Shown: piece after piece, positions 1 through 9,600 of the stretch
Position numbering within the stretch: position 1 is the first letter of the stretch
How the letters are laid out: every line of letters begins with the position of its first letter
NCBI RefSeq assembly: GCF_000334895.1
Contig: NZ_BAFM01000002.1
Coordinates: forward strand, 225,783 to 289,782
Length of the DNA: 64,000 nt
Source of the DNA: Halococcus agarilyticus
GTDB taxonomy: Archaea; Halobacteriota; Halobacteria; Halobacteriales; Halococcaceae
Direction: 5' to 3'
Made by a program: the position numbers and the translations under genes
The notes under the pieces: generated by a model
Databases searched by the model: none
Told to the model about the DNA's origin: nothing
Seen by the model: only the letters and a program-made list of their open reading frames with translations

Positions 1-206
1 GTGCGGGCCAGACCGGCCACTCGACCGCGCGCCAGGCGGCCGAACTCGCCAACCGGGCGGGCGCGGAACGGCTCGCGCTCACCCACATCTCCTCACGGTA
101 CGCCGGCGACGCTTCCGAACTCGATCGCGAGGCACGCGAGGTCGCCGACTGCGAGGCGTTCGTCGCCGAGGACGGCGAGGCGATCGACGTTCCCTATCCC
201 GAGTGA
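1..206 (+). CDS. rnz: Ribonuclease Z (tRNase Z), C-terminal end, partial
   Basis: This is the last 67 codons of a gene that begins before the window, read from base 3 and ending at TGA 204-206. The visible motifs GHSTARQAAELA and LTHISSRY match the C-terminal metal-binding part of tRNase Z, the metallo-beta-lactamase-fold endonuclease that removes the 3' trailer from precursor tRNAs. The GHS and THIS.RY segments are the last conserved blocks of that family. The chain ends in an acidic tail, as expected for a haloarchaeal cytosolic protein. The identification rests on these motifs only, because the catalytic HxHxDH block lies outside the window. Confidence 0.85.
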   Translation, partial: AGQTGHSTARQAAELANRAGAERLALTHISSRYAGDASELDREAREVADCEAFVAEDGEAIDVPYPE

Positions 207-254
207 GGCGTGTCGTGCCGCCCCGTTTTTCAGCCCGACCGACGAAACCGATCC

Positions 255-668
255 ATGACCCGTTTCGACGCCATCGCTGCGGACGATCGTCAGGCGCTCT
301 TCGCCGACGCGATCCGTGCCCACGACGAGCGCGACAGCGCGTTCCTGACGATCGAGGCTGCGGCTGGGGACGCGAACGCGAGCGACGACGCCGCGGCGGC
401 CGACGAGTCGACGCCGTGGATCCAGTTCGCCGACGGGACACTCAACCTCGACTGCACCGACGACGAGCTCGACCGGCTGAAATCGCTTCTCGACGAGTTC
501 CCGGCGTTCACCGTCGACGATCTCGCGACACCGGAGGACGTCGACGGCACCAACGTCCGGGTGACGGCGCGGACGGACGAGGAGCGCGTCGCCGAGTTCG
601 TGGATCGGGTGTTTCGCCGGGTTTACGACCGCCCGGAAGCGTATCGAGCGTGGGTTGCAGCCATCTGA
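255..668 (+). CDS. Small acidic conserved haloarchaeal protein of unknown function
   Basis: This 137-residue protein starts at ATG 255, 48 bases after the tRNase Z gene, so the two may be co-transcribed. An upstream in-frame ATG at 210 was rejected because it adds a Cys/Arg/Pro-rich stretch atypical of halophilic proteins. The protein has no signal peptide or membrane segment. Residues 1-35 look helical, residues 36-55 are an Ala/Asp-rich linker, and the rest is a mixed alpha/beta segment ending in a helix with FVDRVFRRVY. I do not recognise a named family. Its strongly acidic composition supports real coding. Confidence 0.7.
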   Translation: MTRFDAIAADDRQALFADAIRAHDERDSAFLTIEAAAGDANASDDAAAADESTPWIQFADGTLNLDCTDDELDRLKSLLDEFPAFTVDDLATPEDVDGTNVRVTARTDEERVAEFVDRVFRRVYDRPEAYRAWVAAI

Positions 669-734
669 TCGGTGCGACGGAGGTCCTCTCGAACGCTGGT
701 CGTGGATACGGCCCGCTCGGCTCGTTCGGCGAAC

Positions 735-995
735 TCAGAACGGGAGTCGTTCCCTCGCCTCGTCCGCCATCATATCGAGTTTGTTCTGGAACTCCTCGAC
801 CGAGCGTTCGACGTGCTGGACGCGATCCCGCGGGATCCGGCGCACGATGTCGTTGCCGTCGTCGTCCTGGCCGACTTTCACGAGCCAGTGATCGTCGAAG
901 TACGCGATGTACTCGTTGTCGACGGTGATCTCGACCTGTCCCGCGTCGAGCTTGTCGTAGACGATCGTGGCGCGACCGAGTTCGGGATCGACCAT
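735..995 (-). CDS. Conserved haloarchaeal protein, 86 residues
   Basis: The 86-residue product has a beta-rich first half (VEITVDNEYIAYFDDHW, then VKVGQDDDGNDIVRRIPR) followed by a C-terminal amphipathic helix containing VERSVEEFQNKLDMM. This pattern suits a small DNA-binding or scaffold-like protein. There are no cysteines and no membrane segment. It starts at ATG 995 and lies downstream of, and in the same direction as, the gene at 1066-1659. I do not recognise a function. Confidence 0.7.
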   Translation of the reverse strand: MVDPELGRATIVYDKLDAGQVEITVDNEYIAYFDDHWLVKVGQDDDGNDIVRRIPRDRVQHVERSVEEFQNKLDMMADEARERLPF

Positions 996-1065
996 ACACT
1001 CCCCACCGCCGGGGGCAAAATAAGGCCGTGGGCTGGACCCCGGCCGTTCGCGGTTGCCGGTTGCC

Positions 1066-1659
1066 TCAGTCGTCGACGTCCTCGGAGCCCACGCCGGGTG
1101 CGTCGGTGAGGTCGACGTCGTCGGGTTCGTCGTGGCCGCCGATCAGGACCTCGCCGTCGGGGCCCTCCACGTAGACGTCGTCGGCGAACCCGCCCTTCGC
1201 GGAGGGGTGTTCGGGTTCGTCGAGCCGTTCGGGGGTCGAGGGAGCCTCGGGGATGCCGCCCGCGGGCGCGAACGAGCCGAGCGGGTCGGCGATGGTGATC
1301 CCGTAGTGGGAGAAGAACTCGCGGTAGCGGTCGTAGTGGGCGTCGAGCTCGTCGGATGGGATCTCCATCATCTCGGTCCAGCCGTGGTTGTAGAAGTCGA
1401 AGTTCCCCTGGATGTGGGTGATCTCGCGGGCTTCGGCCTCGGTGAACCCGGCCCGGAGCGCGGCGGTGTACGAGTCGGTCGTAGCCTCGAACAGGCCGTC
1501 GAGGTGGTCCTCGCGCTCGTCGGCGTGGGCGGGGTCCGCCTTCCCGAGGAACACCCGAGTGTGGAGTCGGACGAGCGCGTAGTCGACGAGCGTCGCGACG
1601 CCGGGCGTCGTGAGCGCCTTCTTGGCCGCGAAATGGCGCACGTTCTGGTTGATCTTCAT
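1066..1659 (-). CDS. Conserved haloarchaeal protein, probably DUF6149 family
   Basis: The ATG at 1659 gives a 197-residue protein starting MKINQNVRHFAAKKALTTPG. An upstream in-frame ATG at 1689 was rejected because the extra residues do not resemble a haloarchaeal N-terminus. The first 110 residues look all-helical and include HTRVFLGKAD and FTEAEAREITHIQGN. The C-terminal 60 residues are Pro/Gly/Asp-rich and probably flexible, with GGFADDVYVEGPDGE. From memory this resembles the haloarchaeal family called DUF6149, whose role is unknown. It is divergent from the FAD oxidoreductase at 1765, leaving about 105 bases for both promoters. Confidence 0.75.
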   Translation of the reverse strand: MKINQNVRHFAAKKALTTPGVATLVDYALVRLHTRVFLGKADPAHADEREDHLDGLFEATTDSYTAALRAGFTEAEAREITHIQGNFDFYNHGWTEMMEIPSDELDAHYDRYREFFSHYGITIADPLGSFAPAGGIPEAPSTPERLDEPEHPSAKGGFADDVYVEGPDGEVLIGGHDEPDDVDLTDAPGVGSEDVDD

Positions 1660-1764
1660 TGACAGCGGTTGGGTCGGGAGCCACATCAACGCACCGCCTC
1701 TCCCCCTTGTAGGCCGGGCTATGGAGATAGCAATTCACATTACCCCGGGCGTCGAAGCCCGCCC

Positions 1765-3006
1765 ATGGCTTCGTCGTACGTCATCATCGGCGACGGGATC
1801 GCGGGGAGCTCCGCCGCGGAGACCCTCCGGGAGGGCGCGCCCGACGCCGACGTCACCGTGATCACGGACGAGGGTGAGGCGCTCTACAATCGCATCCTGA
1901 TCAAGGAGTTCGCCAAGGGGAAACTGCCCGAAGCGCCCATCTCGATCCACGACCCCGACTGGTACGACGAGCGCGACATCGATCTCCAGCTCGACACCTA
2001 CGTCACGGAGATCGACGCCGACAACCGCACGCTCCACACCCACGAGGGCGAGGCGATCGAGTACGACAAGCTCCTCGTGGCCACCGGCGGGACTCCCGTG
2101 CAGCTCCCGGTCGAGAACTCCGACGCCGAGGGGATCCATCACTTCTGGACGTTCGACGACGCACGCGGGATCGCCGAGGACGCGAGCGAGGCCGAGACCG
2201 GCGTGGTCGTCGGCGCAGGACTGTTGGGCATCGATCTCGCGGCGATCTGCGGCGCGCAGGAGGTCGACGCCCACTACCTCATGCGCGGCGAGTGCTGGTG
2301 GCGCTACGCGCTCTCGAAGGAGGGAGCCGACATCATCCACGACGCCCTCGAAGAGAAAAACGTCACACCCGTCTTCGACAGCGGCGTCGATCACTTCGAG
2401 GTCGACGACTCCGGCCACGTCACCGCGGCCGTCGACCCAAATGGTGAGACCTACGACAGCGAGTTCGTGGGGATCGCGATCGGCCTCGACTTCAACCTCG
2501 AAGTGCTCAACGGCGTCGACATCGAGTGCGACGACGGGATCGTTGTCGACGAGTACATGCAGACCTCGGCCGACGACATCTACGCCGCGGGCGACCTCAC
2601 GCGATTTTACGACACGATCCTCGACGACTACGCCCAGAACGGGTCGTGGGGCAGCGCGAAGGAACAGGGCTCGATCGCGGCCCAGAACATGCTCGCCGAC
2701 GGTGAGGAAGAAGAATTCCGGTGGGTTTCGTCCTATTCGATTACCCACTTCGACTTCCCGTTCCTCTCCTTTGGCCACCCGACGATCGGCGACGACCACG
2801 CCGAGGCGAAGTTCGGAGACACCGAGTGGCGGCGGCTCGCGTTCAAGGACGGCAAGATCGTCGGCGGCGTCCTGATCGGCGATCTCGCTCCCCAGTCGAA
2901 GTACAAGAAGCTCGCCCGCGAGGAGCGCGTCGTCGCGGACCAGAAGGACGTCCTGATGCGTGAAGAGGTCGATCTCGACGAGCTCGCGCCCACAGCCGAG
3001 CAGTAG
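1765..3006 (+). CDS. FAD-dependent NAD(P) oxidoreductase
   Basis: This 413-residue flavoprotein has the two-dinucleotide-fold layout of the pyridine-nucleotide-disulfide oxidoreductase superfamily. The N-terminal FAD site is VIIGDGIAGSSAAETL (residues 4-19), a second Rossmann motif is GVVVGAGLLGIDLAA near residue 150, and the late FAD-binding motif is IYAAGD near residue 275. The sequence most resembles the reductase part of assimilatory nitrite reductases and rubredoxin/ferredoxin reductase-like enzymes, but it has no redox-active CxxxxC pair. The electron acceptor is therefore unknown. The start at 1765 was chosen because FAD-binding begins immediately after it. No partner gene for a redox protein lies next to it. 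Confidence 0.85.
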   Translation: MASSYVIIGDGIAGSSAAETLREGAPDADVTVITDEGEALYNRILIKEFAKGKLPEAPISIHDPDWYDERDIDLQLDTYVTEIDADNRTLHTHEGEAIEYDKLLVATGGTPVQLPVENSDAEGIHHFWTFDDARGIAEDASEAETGVVVGAGLLGIDLAAICGAQEVDAHYLMRGECWWRYALSKEGADIIHDALEEKNVTPVFDSGVDHFEVDDSGHVTAAVDPNGETYDSEFVGIAIGLDFNLEVLNGVDIECDDGIVVDEYMQTSADDIYAAGDLTRFYDTILDDYAQNGSWGSAKEQGSIAAQNMLADGEEEEFRWVSSYSITHFDFPFLSFGHPTIGDDHAEAKFGDTEWRRLAFKDGKIVGGVLIGDLAPQSKYKKLAREERVVADQKDVLMREEVDLDELAPTAEQ

Positions 3007-3363
3007 ACAGCACCACCGGACCCCAGCGCGAGGAATCCGTGGTTTCTTCGACGATTGACGTTGCCGACAGCCGCCGGCCAAATCGCACCGCTCGGTTTGC
3101 CCTTGGGGGCGGTGGCGCGCGGGAGCGCACGGAGTGCGCGACTCGCGCGAGGGATGAGCGAAGCGAGTGGAACGAGCGAAGCGAATCGGCTGGGGAGGGA
3201 GTGGCCTGCGGCTCTCGTTTGTACCAGGATTCGTCGTCGACGAATCGTCCGTCACCACTGAACCCTACAATCGGAATCGAACGGATCGCCAGCTGTCCGC
3301 CGTCATCGTTAAAAACGGGAGTCGCACCGAAGGCGTTTTCCTCCGGCCCGCCCGATTTCGTGC
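3007..3363. other. Intergenic region with palindromic GAGCGAAGCGAG motifs
   Basis: No credible gene lies in these 357 bases. Around 3125-3139 there is a perfect 6-bp hairpin with a GGA loop (GCGCAC-GGA-GTGCGC). It is followed at about 3155-3190 by two copies of GAGCGAAGCGA. These motifs resemble the hairpin units seen at 20.3, 32.6 and 35.4 kb, but here there is no T5-N8-T5 core and no T-tract after the stop codon of the upstream gene. Confidence 0.5.
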
Positions 3364-3783
3364 ATGGAAGGCGGTAGCGGCGACATGACGCTGGCGTTCG
3401 AACTCAGTGCGCTACAGGCGCTCGCCGACCCCACCGAGGTGTTCTCGGACGCCAGGCGGTGGACCGAGTACGTCGGCGTGATCTCCGAGCAGCCGACCTA
3501 CGTGGTCACGAACTTCACCAGAAAACATCGCATCCGTCAGGACTTCTTCTCCGGTCCTCGGGGACGCGAGGAGAGTTTGGAGAACGTGAAGCGCCAGTTC
3601 GACACCGAGCGGCACGTCTTCGTCGGCACCGAGGGGGACGACGCCGACCTCGCGGAAGGGGTCGAGTGGGAGTTCCTCGCGCTCGAAGACGCCGCCGACG
3701 CCGCCGGGTGGACGCTCGCCGCCGACGCGCCCGCGGAGTCCGAGAGTGAGACCGACACCGAGACCCGCGACGACTGGCCCTGA
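3364..3783 (+). CDS. Conserved haloarchaeal protein, possibly DUF7124 family
   Basis: This 139-residue acidic protein contains the distinctive blocks DMTLAFELSALQALADP, WTEYVGVISEQP, RKHRIRQDFFSGPRG and a C-terminal acidic tail. From memory it matches a very well conserved haloarchaea-only family listed as DUF7124. The segment from residue 75, FVGTEGDDADLAE, may form an alpha/beta fold. There are no membrane segments. It stands alone between a repeat-rich intergenic region and a membrane-protein gene. Its function is unknown. An in-frame ATG at residue 8 (3385) is an alternative start. Confidence 0.7.
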   Translation: MEGGSGDMTLAFELSALQALADPTEVFSDARRWTEYVGVISEQPTYVVTNFTRKHRIRQDFFSGPRGREESLENVKRQFDTERHVFVGTEGDDADLAEGVEWEFLALEDAADAAGWTLAADAPAESESETDTETRDDWP

Positions 3784-3842
3784 CCGACTTGCTCGGCCGT
3801 TCACACAGCATGATTTAACACCCATCGTGTCGAGGAGGGCGT

Positions 3843-4667
3843 ATGTCACTACGGATCGGGACGGCCCTCCGCGAGGGTGCTCGCCGGACGTTCACGCGCG
3901 ACGGTCTCGTTCTCGTGATCGTGTTCGTGCTCATCGGGATCATCACCGCTCTCGCCACGCAGACGATCACCGCCGAAATTCTCGATGCATTTCTCGAGTT
4001 TGCACGGTCGAATCAGGGGACCGGCGAGGGGGAAATCACCCCCGAGCAGGTCGACACGTTCGAAACGTTCGCTGAGGGACAGGCCCGGTTCGCGCTCCCG
4101 ATCTCGCCTATCGTGGCGGGGCTGCTCCTCGTACTCACCGCGTTCCTCGCGGAGGCGGCCAATCTCGTCGCCATTCGAGCCTTTTTGGCCGAGAGTGGCC
4201 GAGCGCTCTCGGGTGGACTCGCCAGGCGGAACATCGTCGTGGCGACGCTCAACGGCATCGTCGGCGGGATCGTCGTCGGCGTCATCGTCGCCATCGGCCT
4301 CGTGTTCTTGATCGTGCCGGGGATCTTCTTCGCGATCGCCTTCCTCTTTCTCAGACAGGAGATCGCGGTCGAGGACACCAACTTCGTCGACGCGATGGCG
4401 GACAGCTGGCAGCTCACGAAGGGCGACCGGCTCGAACTGTTCGCGCTCGTGCTCGGGGTGGTCGTTCTCATCTCGCTCGTCTCGACGGTGGTGCCGCTGC
4501 TGATCGGGTTCGTCAGCCCGCTCGTCAACGTGGTCGTCTCGATCCTCCTCGGCGGCGTGACGGCCGTGTTCGGGACCGCGGTGATGACGCGCGCGTACGC
4601 ACAGCTCCACGCCGACCGCGCCGCCGTCCGGAACGGCGAGACGAACGCCGACGAGCGGGCGGTCTGA
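3843..4667 (+). CDS. Multi-pass membrane protein, haloarchaeal DUF7847-like
   Basis: The 274-residue protein has about six hydrophobic segments, near residues 22-40, 87-111, 133-152, 153-170, 198-225 and 228-250. They are separated by acidic loops, including EGEITPEQVDTFETF between the first two. The pattern of paired helices and the IAVEDTNFVDAMADSWQLTKGDRLEL segment split around residue 180 resemble haloarchaeal membrane proteins of the DUF7847/YciC-like type, which have no assigned activity. The start ATG 3843 gives a short basic N-terminus before the first helix. There are no catalytic motifs. Confidence 0.75.
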   Translation: MSLRIGTALREGARRTFTRDGLVLVIVFVLIGIITALATQTITAEILDAFLEFARSNQGTGEGEITPEQVDTFETFAEGQARFALPISPIVAGLLLVLTAFLAEAANLVAIRAFLAESGRALSGGLARRNIVVATLNGIVGGIVVGVIVAIGLVFLIVPGIFFAIAFLFLRQEIAVEDTNFVDAMADSWQLTKGDRLELFALVLGVVVLISLVSTVVPLLIGFVSPLVNVVVSILLGGVTAVFGTAVMTRAYAQLHADRAAVRNGETNADERAV

Positions 4668-4714
4668 CGCCGGGGAGCCGCGGCGTTTAACCGCACGCCG
4701 ATCCTTCGTCCACC

Positions 4715-5242
4715 ATGGCAGAGCCACGCGTCCCCGGGAGCCGGGGGTCGGACCTCGCCCTCCCCTGTGGCGAGTCGGTCGCCGTTGCGGACCTCGACAT
4801 GGGGATGCGGGAGTTCGGCTGTGACTGTGGCGAGCGTCACGCCCTCGTGATGGACGTCCACCCGCCGAGCCGGTTCGTCCCCGAATCGCTCGTCGACGTG
4901 CTCCGCGAGACGATCGACCCCGAGGAGGGCGGCGAGTTCGACACGATGCATCTGATGGGCGTCGTGCTGGAGGAGTTCCCCGAGAAGGTCGTCGCCGAGG
5001 ACGTCGCGGAGAACAGCGACGTGGGGTACGCGCTGGTCTGGGTCACCGAGTTCGACGCGCGCCGACTCCACGAGATCGTGGTCGAACTCGTCGTGGAGCT
5101 GATGGAACACGCGGTGAGCCACGCCGACGACGACGCAGCCGGCGAGTTCGAACGCCAGATGCACGAGTTCGACGTGGCGGCGTTCGTCGAGCAGTACCGC
5201 CGCGAGCGCGAGTTCGAACGCGAGACCGACACGCCCGTCTGA
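4715..5242 (+). CDS. DUF5815 family protein (haloarchaeal)
   Basis: The 175-residue sequence begins MAEPRVPGSRGSDLALPCGE and contains DMGMREFGCDCGERHA near residue 30, with a CxC pair that with Cys18 could bind metal. It ends in a long acidic helix (FERQMHEFDVAAFVEQYRRERE). From memory this is the haloarchaea-specific DUF5815 family, whose function is unknown. It starts 47 bases after the membrane-protein gene in the same direction. The context gives no functional clue. Confidence 0.8.
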   Translation: MAEPRVPGSRGSDLALPCGESVAVADLDMGMREFGCDCGERHALVMDVHPPSRFVPESLVDVLRETIDPEEGGEFDTMHLMGVVLEEFPEKVVAEDVAENSDVGYALVWVTEFDARRLHEIVVELVVELMEHAVSHADDDAAGEFERQMHEFDVAAFVEQYRREREFERETDTPV

Positions 5243-5334
5243 CGCGGGTTTTCGGTCGGGGCCGCCGCCGGCAGGCGATTCGACTCACACGGCGTCATAC
5301 GACTGTCTGACGCCATGTTATGTGGGTGGGGCCC

Positions 5335-5577
5335 ATGGGAAGACGTATGCAACTCCGCCGGGGCGAGTTCGAACGCATCCGGACGGTGCTCGCGGAGGTC
5401 GACCCCGACGAGCCGCTGACGGCCCGGGAGATCCACGACCTGCTCGACGAGCGCGGCGAAACCCTCGACAGCCCACACCGGGTGGCCACCGTTCTCGGCC
5501 GCCGTGCCGAGGGCGAGGTCGAAGTCATTCGGGACCGGCCGTATCGGTATCGCGTGCTCGACGACACGGCGAACTGA
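5335..5577 (+). CDS. Small winged-helix-like protein
   Basis: This 80-residue protein has the helix-turn-helix order expected of a small winged helix. A first helix is FERIRTVLAEV, then LTAREIHDLLDERGE, then a recognition-like helix SPHRVATVLGRRA, and a beta wing VEVIRDRPYRYRVLD. It could bind DNA or be a tRNA/ribosome-associated haloarchaeal protein. ATG 5335 and the in-frame ATG 5347 are both possible starts. I chose 5335 because a purine-rich GGTGGGG lies just upstream. No neighbour suggests a target. Confidence 0.65.
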   Translation: MGRRMQLRRGEFERIRTVLAEVDPDEPLTAREIHDLLDERGETLDSPHRVATVLGRRAEGEVEVIRDRPYRYRVLDDTAN

Positions 5578-5842
5578 CCCGTCAAGCCGGCCGGTTCCGG
5601 GGCAACTTTCCTTTTCAGCGAAGCGCTGTTCCATCACAACCAGTAGTTGGCAATACGGTTTCCCCATTCGAAACCTAGACGGAACCGTCTCTCATTTCGT
5701 CCTTATCCTGCCGGGCCTTTCCCCCGCTCAACAAGTTTTTCATCTTCTCCTGTTGTTCCTGAGGAACTATATCGACTATCACGGCCAGATTGGGACAGAT
5801 TCACACAAAGCACTTCTCCATCGAAGACTCCATCGCAAGAAC

Positions 5843-6310
5843 ATGAATCGACGTGACTTCGTCTGTGTGTTGGGGGCCACTATCCTCGGCGGATGCACAA
5901 CGGCCGGAAATAGTAGTAACGGGCAAGGATCGCAAAACACCACAGAGAAAATCCGAGCAAGAATCGATGTCGAGGAAGTGACAGCAAGACAAGCTGGAAC
6001 AATAACCATTGTCGCTCGAAATTTCGTCGGAATCGGTCCTCAGACAGGAGACGACGAAACGGTCGCATTAGACTACGGAAACGTAAGCTTCTCAACGAAA
6101 CCACATGTGGTAAACGAATCGTATCCTCCTGAGTATAAGTGGGATTCAACACAGTCAGAAGTAACAGTCAAGATACCTTTTCATGTTCCTGCCAGCACGC
6201 AACCGGGGAATTACACCGAGTCTATCTTCATCTGGACAAAGTCCAGCTATTCGAATGGAACAACCAAACAATACACTATCAGCGTAAAAAATGGGACTAC
6301 ACAGAGGTAA
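5843..6310 (+). CDS. Twin-arginine lipoprotein of unknown function, low-GC
   Basis: The 155-residue product has a classic haloarchaeal lipoprotein leader, MNRRDFVCVLGATILGGC. It carries an RR pair at residues 3-4 and a lipobox ending at Cys18, so it should be exported by Tat and anchored by lipid. A Ser/Asn/Gly-rich linker follows, and then a beta-rich domain with FVGIGPQTGD and KIPFHVPAST that resembles an immunoglobulin-like or NEW3-type fold. The codon use is clearly more A+T rich than in neighbouring genes, and both flanking intergenic regions are too. This suggests recent acquisition. A TATA-like ACTATATCG lies about 75 bases upstream. Confidence 0.7.
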   Translation: MNRRDFVCVLGATILGGCTTAGNSSNGQGSQNTTEKIRARIDVEEVTARQAGTITIVARNFVGIGPQTGDDETVALDYGNVSFSTKPHVVNESYPPEYKWDSTQSEVTVKIPFHVPASTQPGNYTESIFIWTKSSYSNGTTKQYTISVKNGTTQR

Positions 6311-6630
6311 GGAAACCAGAGTAGCACGAATCCGAACGGACACACCGGCCCTAGAGTAAATCTGCGCAAATCGCTAAGAAGCACTATCCCACCCTATCAG
6401 CAGTACCTAGCCGAGACAAAGTTGAAATTTTGTAGTCTAAAACCTTCTAAGTAAGTGATTTGTGTTATATCCTTCCCCTACAGTTGCAGTGATCGTTGAT
6501 AGATAACCGGAGCACCGTTGAGCGACCGATGGAGTGAAGGCGTTTCCCGCCGGTTTCGATTTTCGAAACTCAGTTGCGCATCTCGTATCCTATCGTGGTG
6601 CTTATTACGATGTGCGCATCACGACGGGTA
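6311..6630. other. A+T-rich intergenic region with carB promoter
   Basis: No gene is visible in these 320 bases, which are much more A+T rich than the flanks on the right. TTATTA at about 6603-6608 sits some 25 bases before the carB ATG and is the best TATA candidate for a leaderless carB transcript. The low G+C continues from the lipoprotein gene to about 6530, suggesting that lipoprotein and spacer arrived together. Confidence 0.45.
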
Positions 6631-9600
6631 ATGACAGACGAGGACAGAACGATTTTGCTCATCGGCAGCGGTCCGATTCAGATCGGCCAAGCGGCGGAGT
6701 TCGACTACTCCGGCGCGCAGGCGTGTCGCGCGCTCGCGGAGGAGGGCGCGCGAGTCGTCCTCGTCAACTCCAACCCGGCGACCATCATGACTGATCCCGA
6801 GATGGCCGACGAGGTGTACATCGAACCGATCACGACCGACGCGATCGCCGAGATCATCGAGGAGGAGCGCCCGGACGGTGTGATCGCTGGCCTCGGTGGT
6901 CAGACGGGACTCAATGTGACCGCCGAACTCGCCGAGGAAGGGGTGCTGGAGGAGTACGACGTCGAGATCATGGGGACGCCGCTCGACACCATCTACGCCA
7001 CCGAGGACCGCGATCTGTTCCGCCAGCGGATGGAGGACATCGGGCAGCCGGTCCCCGCTTCGACGACGATCACGCTCGACGAGGGCGAGTCGGTGACGAA
7101 TCTCGACGAGGCGGGCCTGCGCGAGCGCGTCGACGACGCCGTCGATTCGGTCGGCGGACTCCCGGTCATCTCCCGGACGACCTACACGCTCGGCGGGAGC
7201 GGGTCGGGCGTCGTCGAGGACAGCGAGGAGCTGTACGAGCGCGTCCGGAAGGGGCTGCGGCTCTCACGCAACAGCGAGGTGCTCATCACCGAGTCGATCG
7301 CCGGCTGGGTCGAGCTGGAGTACGAGGTGATGCGCGACGCCGACGACTCGTGTATCATCATCTGCAACATGGAGAACCTCGACCCGATGGGGATTCACAC
7401 AGGAGAGTCGACCGTCGTCACGCCCTCACAGGTGATCCCCGACGACGGGCACCAAGAGATGCGCACGGCGGCACTCGACGTGATCCGCGATCTCGGCATC
7501 CAGGGTGGCTGTAACATCCAGTTCGCGTGGCGCGACGACGGCACGCCGGGTGGCGAGTATCGTGTCGTCGAGGTCAATCCCAGAGTCTCGCGCTCCTCCG
7601 CACTCGCCTCGAAGGCGACCGGGTATCCGATCGCGCGCGTGACGGCAAAGGTCGCCATGGGGAAACGGCTCCACGAGATCGACAACGAGATCACCGGCGA
7701 GACCACCGCAGCGTTCGAGCCTGCGATCGACTACGTGGTGACCAAGGTTCCGAGATGGCCGAGCGAGAAGTTCCGTGACGTGGAGTTCGAACTCGGGACT
7801 GCGATGAAGAGCACCGGCGAGGCGATGGCGATCGGGCGAACCTTCGAAGAATCACTGTTGAAGGCGCTGCGCTCGACCGAATACGAGCCCGACGTCGACT
7901 GGGAGGAGGTCGACGACGCGACGCTCGAAACCGAGTACCTCGAACGGCCGACGCCCGACCGTCCCTACGCGATGTTCGAGGCGGCCGAGCGGGGCTACAC
8001 CGCCGACGACCTCGCGGCGCTCACCGGGATCAAGCCGTGGTACACCGAGCGCTACGTCCGGATCGCCGACGCCGCACAGGCGGCCGCCACGGGCGAGTTC
8101 CAGCCGGCGGCGAGCGCCGGGTTCACCAACAGCGAGATCGCCGCGACCGCCGGCGGGGAAGTCAGCGGTGTCGGTGACGTCGAGTCGTCGGTGACGGGCC
8201 GGACGTACAAACAGGTCGATACGTGCGCCGGCGAATTTGCTGCCGAAACGCCGTACTACTACTCCGCACGCAAGCCCGAGTACGCCGACACCGGTCCCTA
8301 CGAGGGCGAGGGGGCGGCGGGTGAGCTCGAAGTCGATCGCGACGTCGAGAGCGTCGTCGTGGTCGGTGGCGGCCCGATCCGGATCGGCCAGGGCGTCGAG
8401 TTCGACTACTGCTCGGTCCACGCGGTGCGCGCACTCAGAGAGATGGGGATCGAAGCCCACGTCGTCAACAACAATCCCGAGACCGTCTCGACGGACTACG
8501 ACACCAGCGATGGCTTGTTCTTCGAGCCGATCACGCCCGAGGAGGTTGCCGACGCGATCGAGGCCACCGGGGCCGACGGCGTGATGGTCCAGTTCGGCGG
8601 CCAGACCTCCGTCGACATCGGCCGCGGGCTGGAGAGCGAGATCGATCGGCGGGGTCTCGATTGCGAGGTGCTCGGCACGTCTGTCGAGGCGATGGATCTC
8701 GCGGAGAACCGCGACCGGTTCAACGTCCTGATGGACGATCTCGACGTTTCCCAGCCCGTTGGTGGGGCGGCCGTCAGCGAGACCGAGGCGCTCGAACTCG
8801 CTCACGAGATCGGCTATCCTGTCCTCGTACGGCCGAGCTACGTCCTCGGTGGGCGCGCGATGGACGTGGTCTACGACGACGACGGCCTCCGGGAGTACGT
8901 CGAGGAGGCCGTCCGGGTGAGTCCGGACCAGCCGATCCTGGTCGACGAGTTCCTCGCGGGTGCGGTGGAGCTCGACGTCGACGCAGTCGCGGACGGGGAA
9001 GACGTCCTGATCGGCGGGATCATGGAGCACGTCGAGTCCGCTGGGGTCCACTCGGGCGACTCGGCGTGTATGATCCCGCCGCGCTCGCTCGACGCCGACG
9101 TGCTGGCGCGGGTACGCGACGTCGTCGAAGGGATCGCGGACGCGCTCGACACCGTTGGCCTGCTCAACGTTCAGCTCGCCGTAAAAGACGGTGAGGTGTA
9201 CGTATTAGAAGCGAATCCGCGCTCGTCCCGCACGGTGCCGTTCGTCTCGAAGGCCACGGGGGTACCGATCGCGAAGCTCGCTGCCCAGGTGATGGCGGGT
9301 GCGTCGCTCGACGATCTCGATGCGACCGAACAGGTCCCCGAGCAGACGAGCGTGAAGGAGGTCGTGTTGCCGTTCGATCGGCTGCCGGGGAGCGACCCGC
9401 GGCTCGGCCCGGAGATGAAGTCTACGGGCGAAGTGATGGGAACCGCCGAGGAGTTCGGGAAAGCGTACTGGAAGGCCCAGGCCGCGACGGGCAAGCCGAT
9501 CCCGAGCGAGGGCGTCGCGGCGGTCGACCTCTCGGCCGCGGAGTTCCCCGATCCCGAGAGCGACGCGGGACGCGACCTCCAGAACGGGTTCGCTACCCAC

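Noticed and set aside
3843..4727. Minus-strand Arg/Asp-rich frame opposite the membrane protein
   Set aside because: It is repetitive charged sequence produced by the antisense of hydrophobic codons. The plus strand gives a coherent membrane protein.
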